A DNA stretch of 64,000 nucleotides, taken from positions 86,269 to 150,268 of the IMG/VR virus record IMGVR_UViG_3300024999_000038. One strand, written 5' to 3'. The translations under genes and the position numbers were made by a program. Below are positions 33,689 to 41,711 of the stretch, in pieces; within the stretch, counting starts at the first letter, position 1, and each line of letters begins with the position of its first letter. Origin of the DNA: a virus. The notes below the pieces were generated by a model. That model had not been told where the DNA came from. It made no database searches and saw only the letters and a program-made list of their open reading frames with translations.

Positions 33689-34552
33689 ATGTCTATTACC
33701 AATGCTGTACTAAATCTACTATTTGTCTCCATCCCAGAAGAAGCATTTATAGCAATAATAGCTATAACATTCCTAAATAAACTAGATAATCTTTTCGATA
33801 TCTATATGTGGAAGAACAATCTCAAATGGCTTATGATAGCAACATTGCCCACATCAATATTAATTTGTGTTTTACGATTTGTAATGTCTGTTCCCCAAAA
33901 TATTGTAGTAAAATTAGCCATAATTATAATGATTGCTTCAATGATATACATAGTAATTAAAAACTCTGACAAAATTACTATTCTATTAATATTTAAAACA
34001 GCAATGTTTACATTAGCAGGATTTGTAATTACAGGAATATTGGAATACTCATATTGCCCAATAATATTCTCATTATTACATAAACCACAAGAATTTTTTA
34101 ATAATGTTTTCCTCTATAATTTTCTATTAGGTTTACCTGCAAGAGTCCTTTACACCTGTATTATCACTTTTATCATAATGAAGAAAAATGGCAAAGTTAA
34201 AGTAAATTTATTTGATACTTTAGTCAAAAGCAAATTAATCATTGGTATTTTCATTGCTACAATATTATCTGTAGTTTCATTAATTGCCTATGTTGCTAAA
34301 TTGATAGAAAATGAAAGCATTTTGTTTAGTTTTCAATTCATTGATCAATTTATTATCATTGTAATAATCACATCTGTACCAACTATTTTAATCACATTGT
34401 TATTGATAGTTATTAATTATTTAATATCAGGTGAGAAGGAAAATCAGCAAATGTACGAGAATGCTATGGGTAGTAGGGATGAGAATGAGGATATAAATGA
34501 GGATGGTAATAATAGTAGCGATGAAGATATTTATGAAAATTATTATGAATAA
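33689..34552 (+). CDS. Receptor-like multi-spanning membrane protein B (kinase-less)
   Basis: 287 residues, paralogous to the 30866 product across its length (ITNAVLNLLFVSIPEEAF; MWKNNLKWLMIATLPTSILICVLRF). About six membrane helices, then GEKENQQMYENAM and a very acidic cytoplasmic tail (Asp/Glu/Asn/Ser) of about 35 residues. No kinase domain. The two copies may form a heteromer or read different ligands (inference). Start after GAAGGAAGGAAACCCTAT. Confidence 0.66.
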   Translation: MSITNAVLNLLFVSIPEEAFIAIIAITFLNKLDNLFDIYMWKNNLKWLMIATLPTSILICVLRFVMSVPQNIVVKLAIIIMIASMIYIVIKNSDKITILLIFKTAMFTLAGFVITGILEYSYCPIIFSLLHKPQEFFNNVFLYNFLLGLPARVLYTCIITFIIMKKNGKVKVNLFDTLVKSKLIIGIFIATILSVVSLIAYVAKLIENESILFSFQFIDQFIIIVIITSVPTILITLLLIVINYLISGEKENQQMYENAMGSRDENEDINEDGNNSSDEDIYENYYE

Positions 34553-34577
34553 TTATTATAAATAGGAGGCGATAATA

Positions 34578-34586
34578 ATGCTCTAA
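34578..34586 (+). other. Two-codon minigene with full ribosome site
   Basis: AGGAGG, eight bases, ATG CTC TAA. It sits at the same place after receptor-like gene B that agrD occupies after receptor-like gene A. It may be a remnant of a second agrD, or a functional minigene like the ATG-codon-stop bar minigenes of phage lambda. No peptide of useful length can be made. Confidence 0.3.
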
Positions 34587-34723
34587 AAATAGTTCCAAAG
34601 CACTAAGACTATTGACCTATATCAAATGGCAATATTCCTATTCTAATAAATAAATAAGATAAAACAATGTCGAAAAACCGAACATAACATCCCAAAATAA
34701 CATAATTATTGGTAATTTTGTTC

Positions 34724-34752
34724 TTGATTCTTGAACAAATGTTCTATATAAT
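34724..34752 (+). promoter_or_regulatory. LexA-box promoter
   Basis: TTGATT, 17-base spacer, TATAAT. Within the spacer, GAACAAATGTTC (34733-34744) is a perfect GAAC-N4-GTTC LexA (DinR) box of the Bacillus type. A box between -35 and -10 would block polymerase until SOS induction. Drives the gene at 34834. Confidence 0.78.
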
Positions 34753-34833
34753 AATATCAAGGAGGTATTGAAAGAACAAAGATATAATTTGTTGAATATC
34801 CAAATATTAGAAAATAAAGGAGAGATTTTAAAT

Positions 34834-35241
34834 ATGAATTGTATTAAAACAGAAGACAATGTGAGATATACATGGGCCATCAAAGATTCAAAAGGTAATT
34901 TTGCCCATAAGGGCAGTATACGTAAAATCAATAAAGATACTTGGCAATACATATCGTTTAAGACATTCTCCCAAGAAGCTAGGGGATACACATCCAAGGA
35001 ATCTGCTGAAAAAGCATTGGCTTTCTTAAATAAAAAGAATGACATTGCAGGATTCAAATTTGTTTTTCATATTGAGTGTCTTAACTTAAATAAAATAATT
35101 GATGAAAACACCATATTCCAAGGTAAAAATATGCTTATATATGAAAAAGAAGTGGTATCAGCTGCTTATAAAATGGGAAAAGTGGCAAAAACATGTGTCT
35201 GTACATGTTTACCAACTCTAATATTAGCCAGTATAATTTAA
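34834..35241 (+). CDS. Probable SOS-induced protein of unknown function
   Basis: 135 residues from the ATG after AAAGGAGAGATTTTAAAT. No family recognised. N-terminal beta-rich region (YTWAIKDSKGNFAHKG), a helix (SKESAEKALAFLNKK), and a hydrophobic C terminus after TCVCTCL. Behind a LexA-box promoter and just before the lysogeny-control genes, it could be an antirepressor or damage-response factor (inference). Confidence 0.65.
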   Translation: MNCIKTEDNVRYTWAIKDSKGNFAHKGSIRKINKDTWQYISFKTFSQEARGYTSKESAEKALAFLNKKNDIAGFKFVFHIECLNLNKIIDENTIFQGKNMLIYEKEVVSAAYKMGKVAKTCVCTCLPTLILASII

Positions 35242-35257
35242 TTAATTAACTCCACGC

Positions 35258-35300
35258 ACAATAAACTACTCTGAGATCATGTCACTGAGTAGTTTATTGT
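35258..35300 (+). terminator. 14-bp perfect inverted repeat
   Basis: ACAATAAACTACTC and its exact complement flank a 15-base centre, 17 bases after the stop of the SOS-type gene and 20 bases before the next -35. It can act as a terminator or as an operator for the downstream promoter. Confidence 0.6.
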
Positions 35301-35319
35301 AGAAATAAAGTATTTTTCC

Positions 35320-35349
35320 TTGACATTATTGCACAACTCATGTTATTAT
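35320..35349 (+). promoter_or_regulatory. Promoter of the lysogeny-control operon
   Basis: Consensus TTGACA, 18-base spacer to TATTAT with a TGT extension (or 17 to TTATTA). It precedes five closely spaced genes (35382-39520). Confidence 0.75.
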
Positions 35350-35381
35350 ATATACATTAATGATGTGAAGGAGAGATATTT

Positions 35382-36752
35382 ATGCTTAAAGAAAAATCGG
35401 TTGCACTCATGAGGGAACTAAATGTGTTAATTAAGAAGTATAGTTCAAACGACAAGGTAAGAAAATTAATTGTAGAAGAATTTGATAAAAGAAATATGAA
35501 GGGCAGTTTAGCGGTCGGCATCTTAAATGAAAATAGAGAGCTATCCACATTAGATATTGATGAAAGCAAAGATGTAATAATGTTATTTATTTTCACTATG
35601 AGTATGTATAATGCATTGACATATAAAGAGGAAGAAGATAAAGAGGCGTTGGGAGAAATTGAAGAAGGGTTAAGAATTGATCCTAAAAATTATTTTACTG
35701 AAATTGAAATTGAAAACCTAAATGACTATAAGTTTGAAAAGAAAATAGACAAAAAAGACGAAGTTATTATTTTCCCCAAAATGAGTAGAATTGCCCCTGA
35801 TTTCTTTTCAGGCTATATGTCAGGAAAGCATTTTGCAGAATTAGATGCAGGAAATGAATTTATCTATAATTTTAAGACTCAGCGTGACCCAATTATTGAT
35901 GTATCTGGAATGAAGAGGATACATTTAAATAAAACAAATGCAAAAGAAATTAGAGATGGCCTAATCTCAAAGAATCAATTCCCAACTACCATAGTAGTAA
36001 ATGTTCTTAAAGACGGTGAAGACGAGATATATTATGATGAGAAAACAGGCGATTTGTCTATTATTTCAGGTACTAAAAACCTTGTTGATGGAATGCATAG
36101 AAAAGTTGGTAATAGTTTGGCTCTCGCTATTGATCCAGACTTGGAGTTTAATTGGTTATTAGTTGTAACAAACTATAGTGAAATTAGAGCACAAAAATAT
36201 ATGGTGGAAATTAACAAGCAACAAAAAATGAAACAAGAACATATTAAAAATATGGATACTGCCAGTCTTGGAAATATTGTTGTTGATGTTATTAAAGATA
36301 TCAATAGTTCTGAATTTGCTGGACATATCAAAGATAGCGACAAGGAATTAGAACATGGAGGTTTAACTAGGAAGTCAATTTTAACTTTAGCAATTGAGGA
36401 AATATACAAAGATAAACTTGAAAACAAAACATTCATAAAACCTATCGCCAACCACATTACAAACGTTATGGATCATATTATTGCATTGAGAGTTGATGAG
36501 TTTATGAAATATCCTGAAGCCACACGTAAAGTAAGCTATATCAACCACAAGAATATGTTTGCAGGATATGTAGCTTTATCTGAGAGACTATATGGAGTTG
36601 AAAAATGGGATGACCTCCTTGAGGAAATTTTAGATAAAATTGATTTCAGTATGAAAAATTCTTTTTGGGAAGATATTGGATTGGGCAAAGAGTCCGATAT
36701 GAAGAAAACTACACGAAACAATCTATACGAATTCTTTCAAAAATTAATTTAA
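35382..36752 (+). CDS. DGQHR-like (DndB-fold) protein, SPbeta YopQ-like position
   Basis: 456 residues. The signature NLVDGMHRKVGNSLAL near residues 233-248 is the DGxHR motif of DndB/DGQHR-domain proteins, followed by ...QKYMVEINKQQKMKQEHIKN, a helix typical of that family. In SPbeta the regulator operon contains a protein of about this size (YopQ) next to the integrase-fold repressor; homology is my inference from size and order. Start after GAAGGAGAGATATTT. It may bind nucleotide or DNA; role in repression unknown. Confidence 0.65.
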   Translation: MLKEKSVALMRELNVLIKKYSSNDKVRKLIVEEFDKRNMKGSLAVGILNENRELSTLDIDESKDVIMLFIFTMSMYNALTYKEEEDKEALGEIEEGLRIDPKNYFTEIEIENLNDYKFEKKIDKKDEVIIFPKMSRIAPDFFSGYMSGKHFAELDAGNEFIYNFKTQRDPIIDVSGMKRIHLNKTNAKEIRDGLISKNQFPTTIVVNVLKDGEDEIYYDEKTGDLSIISGTKNLVDGMHRKVGNSLALAIDPDLEFNWLLVVTNYSEIRAQKYMVEINKQQKMKQEHIKNMDTASLGNIVVDVIKDINSSEFAGHIKDSDKELEHGGLTRKSILTLAIEEIYKDKLENKTFIKPIANHITNVMDHIIALRVDEFMKYPEATRKVSYINHKNMFAGYVALSERLYGVEKWDDLLEEILDKIDFSMKNSFWEDIGLGKESDMKKTTRNNLYEFFQKLI

Positions 36753-36768
36753 CAAAGGAGACTTTAAA

Positions 36769-37812
36769 ATGACTAAAAATGAAATCATTGATGAAACTAA
36801 AATCCAAGAAGTCGAAGAAAAATTAATGTTTGAAGTTGATCCTGAAGTTAAGGAAGAATTTTTAGAAAAGCAATTAAAATCAACTAGAAGTTATTATCGG
36901 TATATTTTAAAACTTGCCGATGAATTTGAAGTTAAATTAGGAAAACCAATTTACAATTTCAATACTGAAGAAAGAGATGAGTTATTGACTGTTCAATATA
37001 AAAACAAAAATATATTTGCATTTCAAACTGTTTTGTCTCCATTAAAAACTTATGTTGATTTTTGTATATCTCCTAAGAATTTAGTACGACACAATGAAAA
37101 TCGCTTTAGTAGTATCCTTACTTCAAACTACAAAGTTTATATCAGTAAACAAGCAAAAGAAAATTCTTATATCCCTTTATCTGAATGTAGAGAATTTCAA
37201 TCTAAATTAGCGAATTATCAAGACATGTTAATTCTTGAATTGCCAAATCTAGGAGTTAGAGGTCGTACTGAAAAAGGAAATACTCTTGAGGAACTGGTTA
37301 ATCTAAGGGAAAAAGATATTGAATGGGAGAAAAAGAGATTACATCTTACCAAAAACAATGGTGAAGAAAGATGGATTGAAGTTGATGATTACACTTTAGA
37401 TTTACTCAAGAAAACCATCAATCAAGATTTTTATATATCCAATAATGGATTAAAGACAAAACCGAACGACGATGGGGTATATGAACGTACAGAAAGGGGA
37501 AGAATGATTAATAAAACTGAATATGTATTTAGAATTCCAGGTAAGAATAAACATGGTAAGGTTGAATACCAATTTTTTGCTAGTAGAATCCAACGTATTC
37601 AAAAATGGTTAGGTAAACCGTATATTAGCATTAGTAATCTGTATTTTTCTGCTATTATAGAATACTCAAAGAAACTAAAAGAAGAGAAAGGTGAATTGAT
37701 TAGAGAAGATTATATTTCAATCAATCAAAGATTTGAATTTGGAGAAGATGGTGAGAAATATGTCTTTAAAACTAGAGAGCTTGTTGAATCATATCTTGAC
37801 GATGAGAGGTAA
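36769..37812 (+). CDS. Tyrosine-recombinase-fold protein lacking catalytic residues (MrpR-like)
   Basis: 347 residues. Residues 30-130 look like a core-binding (SAM-like) domain (TRSYYRYILKLADEFE...FAFQTVLSPLKTYVDF). Residues 135-347 follow the catalytic fold, with LGVRGRTEKGNTLEELVNLREKDIEW in the box I position. The box II HxLR is replaced by ISNLY, and no nucleophilic Tyr in a G-H context is visible. SPbeta MrpR (YopR) is such a dead-recombinase repressor. Probably the master repressor of this prophage; confirmation needs structure comparison. AAGGAG lies in the 16-base gap. Confidence 0.7.
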   Translation: MTKNEIIDETKIQEVEEKLMFEVDPEVKEEFLEKQLKSTRSYYRYILKLADEFEVKLGKPIYNFNTEERDELLTVQYKNKNIFAFQTVLSPLKTYVDFCISPKNLVRHNENRFSSILTSNYKVYISKQAKENSYIPLSECREFQSKLANYQDMLILELPNLGVRGRTEKGNTLEELVNLREKDIEWEKKRLHLTKNNGEERWIEVDDYTLDLLKKTINQDFYISNNGLKTKPNDDGVYERTERGRMINKTEYVFRIPGKNKHGKVEYQFFASRIQRIQKWLGKPYISISNLYFSAIIEYSKKLKEEKGELIREDYISINQRFEFGEDGEKYVFKTRELVESYLDDER

Positions 37813-37817
37813 ATACT

Positions 37818-38222
37818 ATGCAGAACACACTATCTGAGATGTGGAGAAAATACAATTTGCTTTTCTCTTTTAAAAATGAGATGAATAAACGAGGGTACGC
37901 TAGTAGGGATTTGTATAGTATCCATGTTCAATTATGTTTGTTAATGGAATTGATTGAAATCGAAAGTATTGATATCCTAGATGATTTGTTAAAGAAAAAA
38001 ACTTATTTCAGACTGTTGAGGAAAATCAATAGAGGTATTGAATATTTACATGAAATTGTAGATTTACCTGAGAATTGGTCACTTAACACTATTGAGAAAG
38101 ATACGGACGCATGGATTGATCCAAATGTTCTAATATTTACTACGAAATCAAAAGTTGCAGTATTCAGTAAATTGTCCCGTAAGAATGATGGAAGTTTGTA
38201 TATTGATGGAAAATTTCAATAA
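37818..38222 (+). CDS. Hypothetical helical protein of the regulator operon
   Basis: 134 residues, no recognised family; mostly helices (SIHVQLCLLMELIEIESIDILDDLLKK is one). It starts five bases after the MrpR-like stop, with GATGAGAGG inside that gene. Strict cotranscription suggests a partner or modulator of the repressor. Confidence 0.68.
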   Translation: MQNTLSEMWRKYNLLFSFKNEMNKRGYASRDLYSIHVQLCLLMELIEIESIDILDDLLKKKTYFRLLRKINRGIEYLHEIVDLPENWSLNTIEKDTDAWIDPNVLIFTTKSKVAVFSKLSRKNDGSLYIDGKFQ

Positions 38223-38236
38223 GAGGTGTATTTTTT

Positions 38237-38644
38237 ATGAACGTAGGAGAAAAAATTTGCCTATACAAAGAAAGATTAAACTTTAGAGACTATCAAGAAT
38301 TTGGTAGAGCAGTTGGTATCAGTGGCAATTGGATAAATGAAACATCTAAGAAATCAGAGATTAAACAAATCAACGATTTAGGTTATTTGGTTAAATTATG
38401 TGGATTTTTAGGAATAACGATAGATGAATTTTTAAGAGATGATATAATTGAAACAGATGAATCAATTGAACTTAAAATTATTGATGCAAATTCGGAAGAT
38501 ATTGGTATTTTGCTCAATAATATGATATTATTACTAGGAAAGGATGGTATAAAAATAGACGGAGCGTTAATGAATGACAAGAGCAAAGAGATTTGTATAG
38601 ATAGCCTTGCGGTGGTAAGAACACTAGTCAAGCAACATTTATAA
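38237..38644 (+). CDS. XRE-family HTH regulator
   Basis: 135 residues. Residues 1-70 form a lambda-repressor-like HTH (KICLYKERLNFRDYQEFGRAVGISGNWINETSKKSEIKQI, then LVKLCGFLGITIDEFL). The C-terminal half is alpha/beta, probably for dimerisation. Start after AAGAGGTGTATTTTTT. Its place beside the dead-recombinase gene fits the small repressor of the SPbeta control region. Confidence 0.75.
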   Translation: MNVGEKICLYKERLNFRDYQEFGRAVGISGNWINETSKKSEIKQINDLGYLVKLCGFLGITIDEFLRDDIIETDESIELKIIDANSEDIGILLNNMILLLGKDGIKIDGALMNDKSKEICIDSLAVVRTLVKQHL

Positions 38645-38659
38645 TGGAGGTCGATAATT

Positions 38660-39520
38660 ATGGTTCGAAAGAATTACAGGTCTGTAGACACATATGAGAT
38701 GGATGATATTGAAGTCTACTCATTAGTTAAAAATGGTAGTCTAAGGGCATTTCCTTCAAGGTTTTGGGAAGGTGTAATAGGTCTTCAAACTTCCAAGAAA
38801 ATTCTAAAATATGTTTTCGAAACTCTATTAAATTGGTCTATCGAAGACATCAAAGTTAAGGCCACTAGAGATATGTTTGAAGAATATAAATTAGTTGGAA
38901 TGGTTAGCACTGCATTTGATGGTAGTATGTATATTGCTATTGGAGAAACTTATCCAGAACTTAAAGAATGGGCAGATGAATTATATCAAACAAACGAACA
39001 TGCTGATTTTGTTTATAGGAAATATTCAGACGAAGAATTAATTGGTATTCTTCAGGAGAAAGCAAAGGAATTAAAAAGAATACCAAAAGGAGTTGATATG
39101 AAAACTCCCAGTAGTGGAATCTATAATAGAAGATTTGGCTCATGGGAAAAATCATTGATGAAAGCAGGATTAATTGAAGATATTTATAAGAATGTTGACT
39201 TTGAAAAACACTCAAAAGAATCTGTAATATCTAACTTAAAAGAACTTTTTTCAAACAAAGAGAGAGTGTTAGATAAGAAAGAGATACTTGCTATTTATCC
39301 AGAAGGATTAATAAAAGAATATTTTGGAACTTATAATAACCTTGAGAAAGTTATTATAAATGAGTATACCAAAAGGGATCTTATCAAAATCTTAAAAAAT
39401 AAGAAGGGAAAATTAGGTAGAACTCCAAGCAATAAAGATATGAAGTTTCCAATGGCTATTGTATTCATAGATAAATTTGGGAGTTGGCAGGAGGCGATTG
39501 ATAAATTGGAGAAAACTTAA
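38660..39520 (+). CDS. DUF4046-like protein with HNH-associated repeats
   Basis: 286 residues. The N-terminal 110 residues (RAFPSRFWEG...ILKYVFETLLNWSIEDI...YPELKEW) resemble DUF4046. Two homing-endonuclease-associated repeats follow at about 120-175 (LIGILQEKAKELKRIPKGVDM...FGSWEKSLMKAGL) and 235-285 (LIKILKNKKGKLGRTPSNKDM...FGSWQEAIDKL). No nuclease domain is present. Such repeats bind DNA, so this may be a DNA-binding regulator derived from mobile elements. Start after GGAGGTCGATAATT. Confidence 0.68.
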   Translation: MVRKNYRSVDTYEMDDIEVYSLVKNGSLRAFPSRFWEGVIGLQTSKKILKYVFETLLNWSIEDIKVKATRDMFEEYKLVGMVSTAFDGSMYIAIGETYPELKEWADELYQTNEHADFVYRKYSDEELIGILQEKAKELKRIPKGVDMKTPSSGIYNRRFGSWEKSLMKAGLIEDIYKNVDFEKHSKESVISNLKELFSNKERVLDKKEILAIYPEGLIKEYFGTYNNLEKVIINEYTKRDLIKILKNKKGKLGRTPSNKDMKFPMAIVFIDKFGSWQEAIDKLEKT

Positions 39521-39536
39521 ATTTTTTATATTAGAT

Positions 39537-39563
39537 ATTGAGGTATTATAGAAATATCTCAAT
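39537..39563 (+). terminator. Hairpin ending the regulator operon
   Basis: ATTGAGGTATT pairs with AATATCTCAAT (11 bp, one G-U) around a five-base loop, 17 bases after the last stop. No T run follows on this strand. Confidence 0.5.
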
Positions 39564-39614
39564 AGTACATAATCTGGGATATTATTAAAATATAATTAGA
39601 AAGTGAGATAAGTA

Positions 39615-40187
39615 ATGAGGAAAAATCCACTAAAGCATACTAAATTATTTGTCACATTTATTAGTGTGTTTATTCTCATAAGTAGTACAAATGGAAATCA
39701 TGTTATAAATAAAGATATAAAGAGTGTTAAACATATTAATAATTATGTAAGGAGTGATGTCTGTGAGACACTAAAGCAAATGAGAAAGCAATACATTGTG
39801 AAAGTAAAGCCAAAAGAAAAAGTAGTTACTAAGAAAGAAAATATATTTCTAGTCACAGTTTATGATCTTTCATTCCAGTCATGCCAGAAGTCAAGAGGCA
39901 ATTCTGAATATGGCATTACTGCTTCGGGATATGACTTGAGAGGCCACACATTATCGTCTGCTAGGATAATTTCTGTAGACCCTACTATTATATCGCTTGG
40001 AAGTAAAGTGAGGATTACATTCAAAGAAGATAAGTATAAGAAGTACAATGGAATCTATACGGCAAGCGATATTGGAGGTGGAATTAAAAATAATAAGATT
40101 GATTTGTTTGTTGGAGATAATATTTGGTCTAGAAAAAATATTAGAGATTTTGGAGTCAGGGAATGTGTTGTAGAAATAATCGAGTAA
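39615..40187 (+). CDS. Secreted 3D-domain cell-wall protein
   Basis: 190 residues. A basic N terminus and hydrophobic stretch (LFVTFISVFILISS, residues 11-24) form a signal peptide or anchor. Residues 78-190 are a 3D domain: ITASGYDLRGHTLSSARIISVDP, LGSKVRI, YTASDIGGGIKNNKIDLFVGD, with the three conserved Asp. 3D domains occur in MltA-fold lytic transglycosylases and resuscitation factors (YabE, YocH). Probably acts on host peptidoglycan. Start after AGAAAGTGAGATAAGTA. Confidence 0.87.
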   Translation: MRKNPLKHTKLFVTFISVFILISSTNGNHVINKDIKSVKHINNYVRSDVCETLKQMRKQYIVKVKPKEKVVTKKENIFLVTVYDLSFQSCQKSRGNSEYGITASGYDLRGHTLSSARIISVDPTIISLGSKVRITFKEDKYKKYNGIYTASDIGGGIKNNKIDLFVGDNIWSRKNIRDFGVRECVVEIIE

Positions 40188-40278
40188 TTAGTTGTAAAAC
40201 AGTAACAAATTTAGATGATTAAACATATTGTGAACAAATTAGTAAATGCAAAAATAAATATTAAGGAGATTGATAAAC

Positions 40279-40491
40279 ATGGCAGTTAGTATTACAGACT
40301 TCCCAGTAAAGAATGATTATAACGCAATGATAGGTTTGAGATATTTTGATCATAAAGATAGAATTGCAAAAACAAAATTATTAGAAAGAGAGATGACAGA
40401 AAAGAAAAAACTAAATAAAGGGAATTTTAGAATTTCGTCAAAGGATGATTGTGTTTTCTGTGAGTTTTGGGATAAATCAATTTATTATTAA
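40279..40491 (+). CDS. Hypothetical small basic protein
   Basis: 70 residues from the ATG after AAGGAGATTGATAAAC; the leader contains AAATAAATATTA. Basic in the middle (KDRIAKTKLLEREMTEKKKL), then CVFCEFW. Function unknown. Confidence 0.65.
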   Translation: MAVSITDFPVKNDYNAMIGLRYFDHKDRIAKTKLLEREMTEKKKLNKGNFRISSKDDCVFCEFWDKSIYY

Positions 40492-40612
40492 TACATAAAA
40501 CAAGACAACAAAATATTTTTCAATAAATCTTTCCATGACACCCTTAATTTACAATGCTCACACGTACAACATTATAATCATAAAATTAAAGAGGAAAGAG
40601 TGTGAATTAAAT

Positions 40613-41119
40613 ATGAGAATATATGATAATGTAGAAACAGTAGTTATTGTTCCGGTTTTAGTAGGGTCGCTCTGTAATAAATGTGGCAATGTTTTTGAAC
40701 CCAATGATACCAATATACAACCATTAAATACCCCATTAGTAGGATACGGGAATTTAAAATATGAAATATGCAATGATTGTCAATTAAAATTTATCAAAAG
40801 TTTTACAATTGTTCCTACTAATTTTAAAAGTAGTCCTCATTTCACTTCTTCTTTTGATTTAGACCATGATTTGCACCAAAGTCTCTTCGAAGAGTGGAAG
40901 AAAACAGATGTATGGAACTGTGATGAAAACCCTTGGAAAAGTTATTACAGTGAAGATATTTTAGATCAAGAAAATGAATCTTACGAAGAATATGAGGAAT
41001 ACTATGAAGATATTTCTAATGCAATAGAAGTTCGTAAACCTTTACATATCAATATTGTAAGGTTAGCAACCGTTCATCAAATTGGATTAGCAAAAAGGTG
41101 GTGTGAAAATAATGACTGA
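40613..41119 (+). CDS. Protein with zinc ribbon and acidic tail
   Basis: 168 residues from the ATG after GAGGAAAGAGTGTGAATTAAAT. CNKCGN (21-26) and CNDC (55-58) form a zinc ribbon; residues 120-145 are very acidic. The end overlaps the next gene by eight bases. Confidence 0.68.
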   Translation: MRIYDNVETVVIVPVLVGSLCNKCGNVFEPNDTNIQPLNTPLVGYGNLKYEICNDCQLKFIKSFTIVPTNFKSSPHFTSSFDLDHDLHQSLFEEWKKTDVWNCDENPWKSYYSEDILDQENESYEEYEEYYEDISNAIEVRKPLHINIVRLATVHQIGLAKRWCENND

Positions 41120-41276
41120 CAATAATAAATCTATTCAAGATATTAAAAATATTCAAGAAGAATTAGACAACATTATGGAAAAATATTATTCATGTTGTTT
41201 TGAGGCCCATGATGTAAAAGCTTTTAAAAAGTTTCTAATTGATAATAAGGAAACTTTGATGGATATTATAAAATAG
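41112..41276 (+). CDS. Hypothetical small helical protein
   Basis: 54 residues; AAGGTGGTG before the start lies in the previous gene, so translation is coupled. Helical, acidic N-terminal half. Function unknown. Confidence 0.62.
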   Translation: MTDNNKSIQDIKNIQEELDNIMEKYYSCCFEAHDVKAFKKFLIDNKETLMDIIK

Positions 41277-41304
41277 AAGTGGAATGAATTGGAGTAGAAA
41301 ATAA

Positions 41305-41691
41305 ATGAAAAAACAAAATGAAGACAAATATCTTCCATACACTAAAAAAGATTTCAGAAAATATTGGTGCTATCCTGATTCAACATTCCCAACATTTCAA
41401 CCATATGAAATAATTAGACCATTTACAGAAGAAGAAAAATTAGATTGGACAAAAGGTGAGGACTATGATGAAGAAGTATATTTAGTAAAAAGTTTTGATG
41501 AAAATGGATCAATGGATGAATGCTGTGCTTCTGATAGAGATATTCTTATTGAATGTAAAATTGATCCTGAAACATGGAGAATTTGTTTAATTAATCTGCT
41601 TGACAGAATGGAATATTGTGATGATGATATATTGGATTTTGTGAGTGAATGTAAAATTGAACAATATATAAAGAAACATTTAAATGATTAA
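41305..41691 (+). CDS. Hypothetical acidic protein
   Basis: 128 residues; opens KKQNEDKYLPYTKKDFRKYWCYPDS. Very acidic in the second half with three Cys. The upstream site is a weak GGAGTAGAAAATAA. No family recognised. Confidence 0.65.
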   Translation: MKKQNEDKYLPYTKKDFRKYWCYPDSTFPTFQPYEIIRPFTEEEKLDWTKGEDYDEEVYLVKSFDENGSMDECCASDRDILIECKIDPETWRICLINLLDRMEYCDDDILDFVSECKIEQYIKKHLND

Positions 41692-41711
41692 AAGGAGTTG
41701 AATAATAAAAT

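Noticed and set aside
34638-35057. Minus-strand open frame of 139 codons
   Set aside because: It lies antisense to the LexA-box promoter and the gene at 34834, has no ribosome site and an unlikely composition; the + strand gene has both.
35382-36752. ParB partition protein
   Set aside because: The DGMHR motif fits DGQHR/DndB-type proteins better; there is no ParB HTH block and no ParA gene beside it.
36769-37812. Active integrase with attachment site
   Set aside because: Catalytic residues are missing and no direct repeat or tRNA target was seen nearby.
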